Part shown: one piece after another, positions 1 through 9,672 of the stretch
Position numbering within the stretch: the stretch's first letter is position 1
Layout: each line of letters starts with the position of its first letter
Assembly (NCBI RefSeq): GCF_003751505.1
Contig: NZ_RJVB01000001.1
Location: forward strand, 124,001 to 188,000
DNA: 64,000 nt
Direction: 5' to 3'
DNA from: Erwinia sp. JUb26
GTDB taxonomy: Bacteria > Pseudomonadota > Gammaproteobacteria > Enterobacterales > Enterobacteriaceae
Made by a program: the position numbers and the translations under genes
The notes under the pieces: model-generated
The model's input: the letters and a program-made list of their open reading frames with translations, nothing else
Told to the model about the DNA's origin: nothing
Database searches by the model: none

Positions 1-1232
1 AAACCGCTAAAAACGTAATTTTGCTGATCGGTGATGGCATGGGTGATTCTGAAATTACCGCCGCGCGTAACTATGCCGAAGGCGCGGGCGGTTTCTTTAA
101 GGGTATCGATGCGCTGCCGTTAACCGGCCAGTACACCCACTACGCGCTGGATAAAAAGAGCCACAAGCCGGACTACGTGACCGACTCTGCGGCATCCGCT
201 ACCGCCTGGGCAACCGGCGTCAAATCCTATAACGGCGCGATTGGCGTGGATGTGAACGGCAAGGATCATCCATCGCTGCTTGAGCTGGCAAAAGCGGCGG
301 GCAAGGCCACCGGTAACGTCTCCACCGCCGAGCTGGAAGATGCCACCCCGGCGGCGCAGATTGCTCACGTCACCTCACGTAAGTGCTACGGCCCGGAAAA
401 AACCAGCGAACTGTGCCAGAGCAATGCGCTGGAGAAGGGCGGTAAGGGGTCGATCGCCGAGCAGTTGCTGAACGCCCGTGCCGACGTCACCCTTGGCGGC
501 GGCGGTAAAACCTTCGGTGAATCGGCGAAGGCCGGTGAATGGCAGGGCAAAACTCTGCTGGAGCAGGCTAAACTGCGCGGCTATCAGCTGGTCAACGATC
601 TTGACGGCATGAATGCGCTGACCGTGGCCGACGACAGCAAGCCGGTGCTGGGCCTGTTCGCCGACGGCAATATGCCGGTGCGCTGGAAGGGGCCTAAGGC
701 GACTTACCACGGCAACCTCGATGGCAAGCCGATCACCTGTGAAGTGAATGCCGAGCGCCCGGCTTCTACGCCAACGCTGGCGCAGATGACCGAGAAAGCC
801 ATTCAGCTGCTGGAAGACAAGCCGCAGGGCTTCTTCCTGCAGGTCGAAGGTGCATCGATCGATAAACAGGATCACGCGGCGAACCCGTGCGGCCAGATTG
901 GTGAAACCGTTGACCTGGACGAAGCCGTGCAGAAAGCGCTGGAGTTCGCGGCAAAAGACGGCAATACGCTGGTGATTGTTACCGCTGACCATGCCCACTC
1001 CAGCCAGATTATCGCCAACGACAGTAAGGCACCGGGCCTGACCCAGACGCTGAATACCCGTGAAGGCGGGCTGATGACCATCAGCTACGGCAACTCAGAA
1101 GAGGATTCTCAGGGCCACACCGGTACTCAGCTGCGTATTGCCGCCTACGGCCCGCATGCGGCAAACGTGGTTGGCCTGACCGATCAGACCGATCTGTTCT
1201 ACACCATGAAAGCGGCGCTGGCTATTAAGTAA
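1..1232 (+). CDS. phoA: Alkaline phosphatase PhoA, 5' end cut off by window edge
   Basis: Periplasmic phosphomonoesterase that releases phosphate from organic esters and normally belongs to the Pho regulon. The reading frame is open through base 3, so the signal peptide and first part of the mature protein lie outside the window; about 409 residues are visible. The nucleophilic serine motif [13 protein letters not shown], the metal-binding GDGMGDSE near the left edge, [21 protein letters not shown] and the late HTG histidine are all present, matching the Zn/Zn/Mg site of E. coli PhoA. The C-terminus aligns to the usual family end. The stop codon is followed 15 bp later by a long hairpin. The identification is secure; regulation cannot be judged because the promoter is missing. 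Confidence 0.96.
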   Translation, partial: TAKNVILLIGDGMGDSEITAARNYAEGAGGFFKGIDALPLTGQYTHYALDKKSHKPDYVTDSAASATAWATGVKSYNGAIGVDVNGKDHPSLLELAKAAGKATGNVSTAELEDATPAAQIAHVTSRKCYGPEKTSELCQSNALEKGGKGSIAEQLLNARADVTLGGGGKTFGESAKAGEWQGKTLLEQAKLRGYQLVNDLDGMNALTVADDSKPVLGLFADGNMPVRWKGPKATYHGNLDGKPITCEVNAERPASTPTLAQMTEKAIQLLEDKPQGFFLQVEGASIDKQDHAANPCGQIGETVDLDEAVQKALEFAAKDGNTLVIVTADHAHSSQIIANDSKAPGLTQTLNTREGGLMTISYGNSEEDSQGHTGTQLRIAAYGPHAANVVGLTDQTDLFYTMKAALAIK

Positions 1233-1247
1233 ATATTCACCTGTAAC

Positions 1248-1282
1248 GGGAGCTTCGCTACTATTTAAGCGACGCTCCCTTT
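1248..1282 (+). terminator. Hairpin after phoA
   Basis: A 12-bp stem with one mismatch (arms 1248-1259 and 1268-1279, loop ACTATTTA) follows the phoA stop. Only a short run of three T residues comes after it, so termination may be incomplete. The hairpin runs almost into the ribosome-binding site of the next gene. Confidence 0.5.
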
Positions 1283-1295
1283 CAGGAATCCTCCT

Positions 1296-2456
1296 ATGCC
1301 GCAAAGCCTGCTACGCACCCGTGATGGTCACGGTGCGACGGTCACCTTTTCCGAACTGCTGTTTGATCTGATCTACGTCTTTGCCGTTACCCAACTCTCG
1401 CACTATCTCCTTCATCACCTGACGCTGGTCGGCGCGCTGGAAACCCTGCTGCTGTGGTTCGCCGTCTGGCTGGGCTGGCAGTACACCACCTGGGTCACCA
1501 ACTGGTTCGATCCGGAAACCCGCCCGATCCGACTGCTGTTGTTCGTGCTGATGCTGCTCGGCCTGTTTGCTTCCTCGGCGATGCCGCAGGCGTTTGGCGA
1601 GCGCGGCTGGATGTTCGCCCTGTGCTATGTGGCGCTCCAGGTGGGGCGCAGCGCGGTCACGCTGTGGCTGCTGCCGAAGGGGCATCTGCTGCTGCGTAAT
1701 TTTCAGCGCATTCTGGGCTGGATGTGCATCTCCGCCGTGTTCTGGATCCTCGGCTGCTTCTTTGAGGGAACAGAACGGATGGTGCTGTGGGCGATTGGCG
1801 TCTGCTGCATTTATTTTTCGCCGATGCTGGGCTTCCCGCTGCCCGGGCTGGGGCGCTCGGACAGCAGCCGTGAATGGACCATAGACGGCCATCACCTGGC
1901 GGAGCGCTGCCAGCTGTTTGTGATTGTGGCGCTGGGGGAAACTATTTTGATCACCGGGGCCACGCTGAGCGAGCTGGAAGCATGGAGCATGCCGATTGTT
2001 ATTGCTTCGCTGGTGGCGTTTGTCGGCAGTCTGGCGATGTGGTGGGTGTACTTCGATACCAGCAGCAAGGCGGGCAGCCACGCGATCCAGCAGGCCGAAA
2101 ACCCCGGGCAGATGGGCGCGCGCTTTCACTATGTTCACGTGGTGCTGGTGGGGGCGATTATCGTCTGCGCGGTGGCCAACGAGCTGGTGATCGTGCATCC
2201 CGATGGTCATATCACCTCTGCCGATGCGGCGGTGCTGCTGCTGGGCCCGGCGGCCTACCTGCTGGCGAACGCCATTTATAAGTTTCTGGTGTACCGGCAG
2301 TTCCCGCTGTCGCATATCGGCGGCCTGGCCGCGCTTGGCGTGCTGATCCCGATATCGTTTGCGACCGATCGCTTAATGGTCAATGGACTGACTACGGTGG
2401 TGATGGTCGTGGTGGCCGGTTGGGAGAGTGTCTCGCGCCGCCGCACGGTAGTTTAG
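1296..2456 (+). CDS. ltrA: LtrA-family low-temperature-requirement membrane protein
   Basis: A 386-residue integral membrane protein with many hydrophobic segments. The N-terminal signature TFSELLFDLIYVFAVTQLSH and the later LAERCQLFVIVALGETI stretch (about residues 196-212) are hallmarks of the bacterial LtrA family (low temperature requirement A). The name comes from a Listeria locus needed for growth in the cold; the biochemical function of the family is not established. An AGGA motif ends 9 bp before the ATG start. The gene converges on the end of the fimbrial operon with only 23 bp between, and no clear terminator is seen there. The symbol is a family label, not proof of a cold-growth role here. 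Confidence 0.8.
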   Translation: MPQSLLRTRDGHGATVTFSELLFDLIYVFAVTQLSHYLLHHLTLVGALETLLLWFAVWLGWQYTTWVTNWFDPETRPIRLLLFVLMLLGLFASSAMPQAFGERGWMFALCYVALQVGRSAVTLWLLPKGHLLLRNFQRILGWMCISAVFWILGCFFEGTERMVLWAIGVCCIYFSPMLGFPLPGLGRSDSSREWTIDGHHLAERCQLFVIVALGETILITGATLSELEAWSMPIVIASLVAFVGSLAMWWVYFDTSSKAGSHAIQQAENPGQMGARFHYVHVVLVGAIIVCAVANELVIVHPDGHITSADAAVLLLGPAAYLLANAIYKFLVYRQFPLSHIGGLAALGVLIPISFATDRLMVNGLTTVVMVVVAGWESVSRRRTVV

Positions 2457-2479
2457 CTGGCGCGATTTAACGGTGAGCG

Positions 2480-3385
2480 TCACTGATAAGTGAAGGTGAC
2501 GCCAATAATCGACTGCACGTTGCCCGCCGTCAGCTCGCCGCTGGTGCGGGCATAGTTGGCGGTTAACCCCAGATTGGCCGACGCGGGGCCAACGGTGCCC
2601 ATCGAAACCGCCTGGTTAGCCGGGACAATGGTGCCATTGCGAGTCATCTGTACGCCAATTCCCTGTGCCGGCAGGGTAGAGGCGCTGTTGGTGAAAATAG
2701 AGTTCCCAGCATCTTCCGTGGTGCCCGAAAGGTAATAACTAATCTGCTGGTTTTGCACGCATCTGACGGTCAGCGGAACGGCGGCAGACGCGGGATAATT
2801 CGGCAGCGAGACGGTGACATTACGCGAGGACACATCGCAGCCGCCTGTGGGTACCACAACGTCATTATTGGCGTAGATATTCCAGACAAACTGGAAGGAG
2901 TCGCTGTCCCGGTTATTGGTCTGATGCAGGATCAACACGGCAATTAACGATCCGGATTTGATCGCGACGCCACCGGCGGTGGTGACCGGCGTCAGGTACA
3001 GGACGGCTGGCCAGGGTTTGTCGGTTTTTGAGGTATAGCTCACCGGTGCCGTTTCGGCGGTGGTGGGGAACGGATAGCTGTAGCCGTTGTAGCGCACAGT
3101 ACCGGAAAAGCTCGACAATACGCCGCCGTAAGCCGAACCGCGCTGCAGGGTCACATAGTCGACCATCGTTTCCGGGTAATCGTTATGGCAAAAAATCTGC
3201 GTCGACAGGTCGACCACAAGGTTTTGCCCTACGCTGACCGCCGGGGCGAGGTTTACATAGACGTTGGCACTGCCGCCACCGATCGGAATTGTCACACCCG
3301 ACGCGGTTCTGCAGGCAAACGCCAGCACGTTGGCAGACCAGCTCATTAGCAGCAGCGCGGTCAGCAGGGTAACGATTTTTTTCAT
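2480..3385 (-). CDS. fimH: Type 1 fimbrial tip adhesin FimH with altered mannose pocket
   Basis: Last gene of the fim operon. The product is 301 residues: a 22-residue signal peptide, then mature FACRTASG, an N-terminal lectin domain (mature residues 1 to about 158), a linker around VVPTGGCD, and a C-terminal pilin domain ending in the donor-strand-accepting VTFTYQ. The match to E. coli FimH is strong along the whole length. Mature numbering is gap-free against E. coli through residue 144. The mannose-contacting F1, I13, N46, D47, Y48, D54, Q133, N135, D140 and F142 are kept. Ile52 is Met, Tyr137 is Arg and Asn138 is Asp, so one wall of the tyrosine gate is lost. The protein is secreted by FimC/FimD to the fibre tip. 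The gap to fimG is 16 bp, so co-transcription is expected. Confidence 0.96.
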   Translation of the reverse strand: MKKIVTLLTALLLMSWSANVLAFACRTASGVTIPIGGGSANVYVNLAPAVSVGQNLVVDLSTQIFCHNDYPETMVDYVTLQRGSAYGGVLSSFSGTVRYNGYSYPFPTTAETAPVSYTSKTDKPWPAVLYLTPVTTAGGVAIKSGSLIAVLILHQTNNRDSDSFQFVWNIYANNDVVVPTGGCDVSSRNVTVSLPNYPASAAVPLTVRCVQNQQISYYLSGTTEDAGNSIFTNSASTLPAQGIGVQMTRNGTIVPANQAVSMGTVGPASANLGLTANYARTSGELTAGNVQSIIGVTFTYQ

Positions 3386-3401
3386 TGTTGTTTCTCCTGA
3401 T

Positions 3402-3905
3402 TCAGGCGTAGGTATAGGTGACGTTAATCACCGCCTGGATAGTGCCCTGGGTGGCACCGCCGTTGACCGTCCGCGCCCTGACTTTCAAGGGGAAGAGGGC
3501 AGACTGCGTCGTCCCGTCCACCTGCACGGATTTCTTCGTGCCGGTGTTCAGGAGGGTGCCTGCATCATCCTGCAGCTCAAGCTGGATATTTCCGGCCGTG
3601 CCCTGATTTTTGTAATAGCCGGTGGCATCGGACGTGCCGCTAAAACTGGCCGTCACGCGTGAGGTACCGGCAGGGCAGTTGCTGAGATTCAGCGTGGCGT
3701 CGTGCCAGGCCGATGCCGCACCGGCTGAGGCCAGACTGAAGGTATAGAGATCGCCCAGATCAACGGCGGCATTTTTAGTGGTGACCACGCAGGGCAACGC
3801 CACGACTTTGCCGTTAACGGTGATCGTCACATCGACAGCCTGTAATGTGGGGGAGGCAACTGACAGCATCAGCGCCAGCAGACATCCGTTCCGGGTCAAT
3901 TTCAT
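3402..3905 (-). CDS. fimG: Type 1 fimbrial tip fibrillum adaptor FimG
   Basis: A 167-residue minor pilin that joins the FimH adhesin to FimF in the tip fibrillum. A signal peptide ends near ASPTLQA, followed by the donor strand DVTITVNGKVV. The pilin-type cysteine pair is present (C39 and the later NCPAG), and the C-terminus is the typical alternating VTYTYA that the chaperone FimC caps. The sequence follows E. coli FimG closely, including SAGAASAWHD and TVNGGATQGTIQAV. It sits between fimF (12 bp) and fimH (16 bp) in the same operon. I see no sign of damage. Confidence 0.95.
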   Translation of the reverse strand: MKLTRNGCLLALMLSVASPTLQAVDVTITVNGKVVALPCVVTTKNAAVDLGDLYTFSLASAGAASAWHDATLNLSNCPAGTSRVTASFSGTSDATGYYKNQGTAGNIQLELQDDAGTLLNTGTKKSVQVDGTTQSALFPLKVRARTVNGGATQGTIQAVINVTYTYA

Positions 3906-3917
3906 GTCAGTTTCCCC

Positions 3918-4448
3918 CTACAGAAATTCAAGAGTAAATGTTGCGGTGGCGTTCACGTGCCCGGCGGTAACCGGAATGCGGGTGGTCATCAGCCGGGCAT
4001 AAAAATTCAGGGTGTTGGCCTGGCCCGGGGTCAGTGTGGTCCATGGGATGCTGGATGAGTCAGCATTGAGCGGCAGCATGGTCTGCTGGGCGTTAAGGAT
4101 CTGAATCCCCATTCCTGCGGCCGTGGCGGCACCGCCATCAAGCTTCAACAGGGCGGTATTGTCGTTATCCGCCACGCCGGTAAAACCGACTTTAACCGCC
4201 GTTACCGAACTGCCACAGGGTGACAGCAGGATACGAAACGGCACCGGCGGCGTGGTCGCCCCGACCGCATGGAACTGCCGCGATGCGTTGTTCATCAGGT
4301 CGACGGTAAAGTCTTTTGATTCCCCCGCCACGGTGCAGGCGTTATCACGGACGTAGCCGCTGATGGTGATGCTGCTGTCTGCCGCCGCGGCCCCGTAAGA
4401 GGCCAGTAGCATCACGGTACTCAGCAGATAAAGTGATTTTTTCATCAT
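3918..4448 (-). CDS. fimF: Type 1 fimbrial tip adaptor FimF
   Basis: A 176-residue minor pilin connecting the FimA rod to FimG. It has a lysine-led signal peptide (about residues 1-22, ending GAAAA), the donor strand [13 protein letters not shown], a disulphide pair (C38 and the later LSPCG) and a C-terminal chaperone-binding strand FTLEFL. Similarity to E. coli FimF is clear in [15 protein letters not shown] and [16 protein letters not shown]. The gene lies 7 bp after the usher gene and 12 bp before fimG, so the three are translated from one message. Confidence 0.94.
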   Translation of the reverse strand: MMKKSLYLLSTVMLLASYGAAAADSSITISGYVRDNACTVAGESKDFTVDLMNNASRQFHAVGATTPPVPFRILLSPCGSSVTAVKVGFTGVADNDNTALLKLDGGAATAAGMGIQILNAQQTMLPLNADSSSIPWTTLTPGQANTLNFYARLMTTRIPVTAGHVNATATFTLEFL

Positions 4449-4455
4449 GGCTTCC

Positions 4456-7092
4456 TTAGCGGCACACCGCTGACAGCTGGCTTAATGCCTGATTCTGGTC
4501 TTCTTTCGGCAGGCGGTAGTCGGCTTCACAGCCTGCATCCGGCCCGTCGCCCCATTTCACCCGTACCTTGCCTGCAGACGGCATGCCGCTGAGATACACC
4601 TGGCCACCGTCGGCGACGATGCTGCTATTCTGACCGTCATTCGACGTGGCGATGGCACCAAACGGGACCGGCCTGCCTTTGTAGGTCAGCGTCATCAGTA
4701 GCTTCATACCCACCTGGGCCTTAAATTCTGCGCGAACAACGGCACCGTGAGTGGGAACCACGCTGGCAACGGCATCATTCAGTTCGATATTGTCCGCGAG
4801 GCTGTTGGTATTCAGCGCAATGCGGTTTTCGCGATAATCAGTGGCATACGGCAGTACCGCGTAGCCGCGACCGTCGGTCCGCACGCCGGTCTGGTTTTCT
4901 ACTTTCACATTGCCCGCACCCGGTGCCTTAATCAGCACCACCGTATCGTTCATCGGTTGGCTCAGCGTGATACCGTTGGCATGCGCCAGTACGCCGCCGC
5001 TCATGCCGTAATAGAGCTGGTTAATGTTTTCGCTGCGGCTGTAGCCGACGTTGGCATTCGCGTGGCCGCCGCGATAGTTCAGCGCCGCATAGCCGTTGCT
5101 GCCGCTACTGCCATTGCCACCACCAACGTAGCCAGTCTGCATGCTGTAGCTCAGGTTATTGTCTTCCAGCATGGTACCGTAAAGCCCGGCGAGGCTGGTC
5201 GTCCGTCCGTTGAGATCGTTCGACATGCTGTAGCTGGCGCTGGCATGGCTCCAGACGGATTTGCTGTCGGAACGCATCCAGTGACTGAATGGAATTGATA
5301 CGTTAAGCGCCACCATCTGGTCGCGCCCCTGCTGCCAGGCATTTTTCGTCAGGCTGTAACTCATCGTCCAGTTAATATCATCCACGGCGGTATTCACGCC
5401 AACCTGCAGCTGCTCATCGGCTCCGCCGGTGCCCCAGTAGGTTTGATGGCTGCCGCTCAGATAGGCGGTGGCCGTGCGACCCAACTGCTGGGTGATGCTG
5501 GCCTGAACTTTGCCGCGCTTGCTGTAAGCGAGGTTGTAGTAATCAGTGAAGACCGGTTTCATCTCAACGATGCCGTCCTGCGTCTCCACGTTGTAACCGC
5601 TCATCCGGTTGTAAGTGGTATCGGCAAAGCTAAAAAAGCCGCGCGTTGAGTAGCGATAGCCGACTAACTGGAAATTGGTGCCCACTTCGCTGAGCGATTT
5701 GTTATACAGAAAACGTATCGACTGCCCCTGATGGTCACTGTCATCGGGCAGCGTGGCGTTAGCCTGCGTCACGTCGAGCGACAGCGCGCCGAATTCACCC
5801 ATGTTTTTACCCACGCCGACGTTAAACGCGCGATAGCGTTCAGCCAGCAGGGCACCGCCGTAGATCGTAAACCCGGATGCCAGCCCGTGGAGCAGGGTGC
5901 CCTGGACAAAATTGGGTTTCTCCTGCTGGCCACCGCCGCTGCGATATTCTCCCGCCGTGAACGAGTAACGTGTGCGGCCTTCACGCTGAAGAATCGGCAC
6001 AGAAGAGTAAGGCACGCTGAAAACCTGACTGCTGCCGTCGGCTTCTTTTATTGTTACCTGCAGATCGCCTCCGCTTCCCGCCGCGTAGAGATCGTTGATG
6101 GTGAAAGGGCCCGGCGGAACGGTGCTGTGATAGATCTCATAACCGTTTTGCTTGATCGAAACCTGTGCCGTACCGCGTGCAATCCCGTGAACAGACGGAG
6201 CAAAGCCTCTCTGGCTGTCCGGTAACATATTGTCGTCGGAAGCCAGCTGCAGGCCGCGAAAGTTGATGCCGTCAAAGACATCGCTGTTACTGTAGCTGTC
6301 ACCCAGCGTCAGGCGGGAACGCCATGACGTGATATCGCGCTCCAGCCAGGTATTCACATGCTGCCATTTGTTTTCATTGCTGCTGGAACTGCCGCTGCTG
6401 CTGTAGCTCCAGGTGGTGTTATCCCGCAGGCGCCAGGCACCGATGTTCAATCCGCTTTGCAGGTTCAGCCAGGCATAATTACTGCTGCCGCCGACCCTGT
6501 TATGAACGCTATTGCCGGTGAAGTTATAATTCAGCAGGCCAGCATTAATGCCGTTGTCCCACAATTCAGGTGGAATATATCCCCTCGCATGCCCGCCCAT
6601 AAAGGCCTGAGGAATGGTCAGATGCAAACGCTGTTGGCCAACGTCGAAGCGGGTGGTGGCATCGGGGATCATCTGCGCGAGTGTCACGCAGGCATCATTT
6701 CCCAGCAAATCCATTCCAGCAATGGATGAGGTATTCACACCCATATCGCCAAGCTGGCCCCGCGTCAGGCAGGGAACCAAACCATTACCGTCTTCACCCG
6801 GGTTAAAGCTGACGTCGTGGGTGGTCATATAGCCGTCGTTCAGGTAGATATCGACACGATAAGTACCGGCCGGTACTTCCTGGCCTTTCTCAAAGCCTGA
6901 CAGGTCCGCGACAGCGGCAGGGTCGTCTGACAGAAAACGCGGGTTAAAGTAAATTTCAGCCTGTGTGGAAAATGTCTGTGAGGCCAGAAACAGTGCGACG
7001 GGGAGCCGCGCAAACTTTAGGGTAGATCGTGGTTCGTTGCTCAGTGCGCGCCGGAAAGCCAAACGGTCGAGTCCATATTTCAGATGTGGCAT
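4456..7092 (-). CDS. fimD: Outer-membrane fimbrial usher FimD
   Basis: An 878-residue usher, the same length as E. coli FimD. It forms the outer-membrane pore that accepts FimC-subunit complexes and polymerises the fibre. Parts in order: a long signal peptide ending before [10 protein letters not shown], a periplasmic N-terminal chaperone-binding domain to about residue 165, a 24-strand beta-barrel interrupted by the plug domain, then two C-terminal domains ending with a cysteine pair (DAGCEADY and the terminal AVCR). The usher-typical [12 protein letters not shown] motif and the [13 protein letters not shown] segment near the second plug are present. The gap to fimC is 78 bp. The frame is intact throughout. 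Confidence 0.96.
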   Translation of the reverse strand: MPHLKYGLDRLAFRRALSNEPRSTLKFARLPVALFLASQTFSTQAEIYFNPRFLSDDPAAVADLSGFEKGQEVPAGTYRVDIYLNDGYMTTHDVSFNPGEDGNGLVPCLTRGQLGDMGVNTSSIAGMDLLGNDACVTLAQMIPDATTRFDVGQQRLHLTIPQAFMGGHARGYIPPELWDNGINAGLLNYNFTGNSVHNRVGGSSNYAWLNLQSGLNIGAWRLRDNTTWSYSSSGSSSSNENKWQHVNTWLERDITSWRSRLTLGDSYSNSDVFDGINFRGLQLASDDNMLPDSQRGFAPSVHGIARGTAQVSIKQNGYEIYHSTVPPGPFTINDLYAAGSGGDLQVTIKEADGSSQVFSVPYSSVPILQREGRTRYSFTAGEYRSGGGQQEKPNFVQGTLLHGLASGFTIYGGALLAERYRAFNVGVGKNMGEFGALSLDVTQANATLPDDSDHQGQSIRFLYNKSLSEVGTNFQLVGYRYSTRGFFSFADTTYNRMSGYNVETQDGIVEMKPVFTDYYNLAYSKRGKVQASITQQLGRTATAYLSGSHQTYWGTGGADEQLQVGVNTAVDDINWTMSYSLTKNAWQQGRDQMVALNVSIPFSHWMRSDSKSVWSHASASYSMSNDLNGRTTSLAGLYGTMLEDNNLSYSMQTGYVGGGNGSSGSNGYAALNYRGGHANANVGYSRSENINQLYYGMSGGVLAHANGITLSQPMNDTVVLIKAPGAGNVKVENQTGVRTDGRGYAVLPYATDYRENRIALNTNSLADNIELNDAVASVVPTHGAVVRAEFKAQVGMKLLMTLTYKGRPVPFGAIATSNDGQNSSIVADGGQVYLSGMPSAGKVRVKWGDGPDAGCEADYRLPKEDQNQALSQLSAVCR

Positions 7093-7170
7093 AGTCCCTC
7101 CGGTCCGAATCGCCCGGCAGTCAGTTCTTTTTATTCAGTGGGGAAGGGGAGAGAGCTTCTCCCCATCGAG

Positions 7171-7875
7171 TTACTGCATTGCGCCTTTCATGCGCGGGGT
7201 TAAGGCACCGTAATCATTGATGGTGCGATACGAGATATCGCTGCCTGCATCCGCAGGAAGTTTGATGCTGACTTCCCCCATTGGCGGAACCAGTGCATTT
7301 TCCAGAATTCGGGTACCGGCATTAATTTCGGTCACGGTCTGGTAGTAAGGCGTTGGATTAATCAACGTCAGGCTGCCCGCGCTGCGGCGAAACTTAATTT
7401 TTTCAGCGGCCTGCTCAGGCGGCAGTGCAAGGTTGGCTGGGCGATAGTAGAGCTTGATGCGGCTGATAATCGCCAGTTGAAGCGTATTTTCGCTGAGCTT
7501 TGATTTTTCCATGGAGGGGATCGCCTTCACGTTCATCCAGAACAGGCTTTCACGATCCTGCGGCAGCTGATTGTTGGTGGCATCCACGATGCGCAGGGTG
7601 TTCTCTTTTTTACCCTGCATCGCAAACAGCGGAGGTGTAATAACAAAACGGCCATCCTTCACCCCGTCATTATTCTCAACCCACGACTGGATAAGAAAGG
7701 TGCTGCTGTCGTCGTTATTCGTTACCGCCAGCTGAACCTGTTTTTGCCCTGCGGGGTAGATAACCCGGGTCGCACCCAGTGCAACACCGGCTTCCGCCTG
7801 TGGGATAAGGCCCGCTGTGGCGACCATAAATAATCCAGCCAACAGGCCGCGAGTGAAGTTAAATGTCTTTTTCAT
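7171..7875 (-). CDS. fimC: Periplasmic fimbrial chaperone FimC
   Basis: A 234-residue chaperone that folds pilin subunits by donor-strand complementation and delivers them to the usher. After a signal peptide ending PQAEA, the mature part starts GVALGATRVIYPAGQKQVQL, which carries the conserved arginine, and continues with RESLFWMNVKAIP and SRIKLYYRP, the family signatures around the two conserved basic residues that clamp the subunit C-terminus. The second Ig-like domain ends with NDYGALTPRMKG. The match to E. coli FimC is strong and full length. It lies between fimI (55 bp) and fimD (78 bp). Confidence 0.96.
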   Translation of the reverse strand: MKKTFNFTRGLLAGLFMVATAGLIPQAEAGVALGATRVIYPAGQKQVQLAVTNNDDSSTFLIQSWVENNDGVKDGRFVITPPLFAMQGKKENTLRIVDATNNQLPQDRESLFWMNVKAIPSMEKSKLSENTLQLAIISRIKLYYRPANLALPPEQAAEKIKFRRSAGSLTLINPTPYYQTVTEINAGTRILENALVPPMGEVSIKLPADAGSDISYRTINDYGALTPRMKGAMQ

Positions 7876-7930
7876 AGTTGTTCCTTAAGCATTCACCGTT
7901 TGCTCTGTTGTCGGTATCTATGCTGATGAA

Positions 7931-8485
7931 TTACTGGTAGGTCAGTGAGAACCAGGCCTGTGCATTGGCGATACCGCCGGTGACCTGATTACCCGTTGCC
8001 CGATATTTTGCGACGAAATGAAGTGTGTTCAGTCCGGTATAAATTCGCGTCCATGAACCCGGTGGGGCGTTCGGACTAATAAGCTGGTCGTCTTTGTCAA
8101 ACAGGGCAACGCCTATTCCCGTGGCGATCCCCGGACCTTCGCCAACGGAGAGCACGTCGGGATTTTTGCCATCGGCCACGCCGTGAAAGGTCACGCCGAC
8201 GCGTTGACTGACTGCCGTACTGCATTCCTGAAGTTGAATGTCGAAGGGGACCGGATTGGCATCTTCTCCTGCGGCATGAAACCGGTTGCTGCTGATTTGT
8301 CCCATCCTGACTGTCATCTGTCGGTCGCCCGCTTCAACGCGGCAGGATTCGGCAATAACGATTCCTTGAAAACGCATATTTCCGCCGGGCAAGGTGACGT
8401 GCCACTGATTTCCCGCCAGCGCCAGCGGCGGTAACAGCAACATCAACAGACCCGATTTCATCCTTTGCATCATTGTCATCCCCAT
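7931..8485 (-). CDS. fimI: Fimbrial protein FimI
   Basis: A 184-residue pilin-like protein following fimA, matching E. coli FimI in [41 protein letters not shown] and the C-terminal [15 protein letters not shown]. FimI is thought to stop or anchor the fibre base. The start is uncertain: five in-frame ATG codons lie within the first nine codons (MGMTMMQRM) and none has a strong ribosome-binding site. The start at 8485 is the longest choice. A GC hairpin lies just upstream between fimA and fimI. Confidence 0.92.
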   Translation of the reverse strand: MGMTMMQRMKSGLLMLLLPPLALAGNQWHVTLPGGNMRFQGIVIAESCRVEAGDRQMTVRMGQISSNRFHAAGEDANPVPFDIQLQECSTAVSQRVGVTFHGVADGKNPDVLSVGEGPGIATGIGVALFDKDDQLISPNAPPGSWTRIYTGLNTLHFVAKYRATGNQVTGGIANAQAWFSLTYQ

Positions 8486-8499
8486 CCCGTTGCGGATAG

Positions 8500-8516
8500 C
8501 GGGCCGTCCTGGCCCG
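8500..8516 (-). promoter_or_regulatory. fimA-fimI intergenic hairpin
   Basis: A perfect 6-bp GC stem (8500-8505 with 8511-8516, 5-nt loop) lies in the 57-bp gap after the major subunit gene and has no T-run. In fimbrial operons such hairpins usually shield the abundant fimA message or attenuate the downstream genes; that role is inferred here. Confidence 0.4.
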
Positions 8517-8542
8517 AGTCGCTTCCCTGCGTGTCGAGTGTG

Positions 8543-9085
8543 TTACTCGTACTGAACTTTAAAGGTGGCGTCTGCGTTGGCAGTACCGGCAGTCGCTGCA
8601 GCCGTTGCGAAGTAGCGAGCCTGGAATGGAATCACGTTAGTGCCGTCGTTCAGAACGGTTGCGCTGCCGAAGTCAGTGCCGTCCATTTTCAGCGGCGTGC
8701 CAGCCCTGTCGAGGATCTGCACACCGACGTTGGTTGCGCTACCTGCTGCGGAGCTTTGCAGTGCCAGAACATCCGGGTTGGCGCTGTCAATGGTGGTGCC
8801 GGAGAAAGCAACGGCTGCCTTAGTGGCAACGGTGGTGTCACAGTCGTTCAGCTGAATGTTGAAACCTACCGCCGAGCTGGTTTCACCGGTCGCGGCGAGT
8901 TTTGCCGAGCGAACCTGGCCTAACATCACGGTCTGGTCCATTGAGCCTGCATCAACGGCGCAGGCTGCGTTAACCACTTCACCTTTAAAGTGGACTGTAC
9001 CGCCGTTAACCGTTGTGGTTGCTGCCAGGGCAGCAGTAGAGGTCAGTGACAGGGCAGACAGAATAACAATCGCTAATTTTTTCAT
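8543..9085 (-). CDS. fimA: Major type 1 fimbrial subunit FimA
   Basis: A 180-residue major pilin that builds the helical rod. The signal peptide ([14 protein letters not shown] and on to TAALA) is followed by [27 protein letters not shown], with the disulphide pair at C42 and the NDCDTT cysteine. The C-terminal strand ATFKVQYE is the chaperone- and usher-recognised motif. It is very similar to E. coli FimA. A good ribosome-binding site (AAAGGA) precedes the ATG. The start lies only 32 bp after the stop of the LuxR-type regulator gene, leaving no room for an invertible promoter element of the E. coli kind. Confidence 0.96.
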   Translation of the reverse strand: MKKLAIVILSALSLTSTAALAATTTVNGGTVHFKGEVVNAACAVDAGSMDQTVMLGQVRSAKLAATGETSSAVGFNIQLNDCDTTVATKAAVAFSGTTIDSANPDVLALQSSAAGSATNVGVQILDRAGTPLKMDGTDFGSATVLNDGTNVIPFQARYFATAAATAGTANADATFKVQYE

Positions 9086-9117
9086 GATATATTTCCTTTA
9101 TCATAGGGATGAGGCTA

Positions 9118-9672
9118 TTACGCGGAGGTAATCAGCCGGTTTTTTAAAAATAATTTATGGAACATAATTCTGTTTTCACATCCCAGTTTCATCATCAGAT
9201 TACGCCGGTGTGAGTAAATCGTTTTTAGCGTGATGCCGAGTTTCAACGCGATATCCTTATTGCTTTCTCCCTTTCTTAACAGGTTGAGCATCTGCTTTTC
9301 ACGATGCGTTAAGTTAAACTTAATATGGTAATTTCCGGGTGTATCTTCTCTTGCAAAAAAAGAAATAATTTCTTTCAGGCTGCTTGTTTTATCTAAAACG
9401 GCAACTTCTTCATAAAGTTCGGAGTTGTAATAGGCCAGATCGCTGGAAGCGAATGCCACCGTTTTTTTTCTGGATGCAGGCAGATCCCTACATTCGTTTA
9501 TGTCATTAAAATCCAGATCGACAACCTGATAAAAGGCTTCAAGGAAATCCGTGCCGAGCAATTCCATAAGACCAAGGATAAAATATTGGTCGTGCGATAA
9601 AACATTCCTTGACGATTTTATTCCTGAATTCAATTCCATGATATCGACCCTTATTCCCTGTGTGCCCGACAT
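9118..9672 (-). CDS. LuxR-type regulator at the head of the fim operon
   Basis: A 184-residue protein with a C-terminal LuxR/FixJ helix-turn-helix (about residues 119-175: LTHREKQMLNLLRKGESNKDIA, then the recognition helix LKTIYSHRRNLMMKLG). The N-terminal part (about 25-110) resembles a degenerate receiver domain and lacks an obvious phosphorylated aspartate pocket. In Salmonella, fimbrial genes are controlled by LuxR-type proteins (FimZ, FimW); in E. coli by recombinases. This protein could be a FimW-like regulator, but I cannot assign it a name. It is encoded in line with fimA, 32 bp upstream, so it is likely co-transcribed or carries the fimA promoter inside it. A GGAG site lies 8 nt before the chosen ATG; the internal ATG 33 bp downstream is an alternative. 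The base composition is clearly more AT-rich than the structural genes. Confidence 0.85.
   Translation of the reverse strand: MSGTQGIRVDIMELNSGIKSSRNVLSHDQYFILGLMELLGTDFLEAFYQVVDLDFNDINECRDLPASRKKTVAFASSDLAYYNSELYEEVAVLDKTSSLKEIISFFAREDTPGNYHIKFNLTHREKQMLNLLRKGESNKDIALKLGITLKTIYSHRRNLMMKLGCENRIMFHKLFLKNRLITSA

Noticed and set aside
1311..2315. Long minus-strand frame opposite ltrA
   Set aside because: Glutamine/arginine-rich shadow of a membrane-protein gene with no similarity or start signals.
9086..9117. Looked for an E. coli-type fimS invertible element upstream of fimA
   Set aside because: Only 32 bp separate the regulator and fimA, and no TTGGGGCCA inverted repeats or recombinase genes occur in the window.
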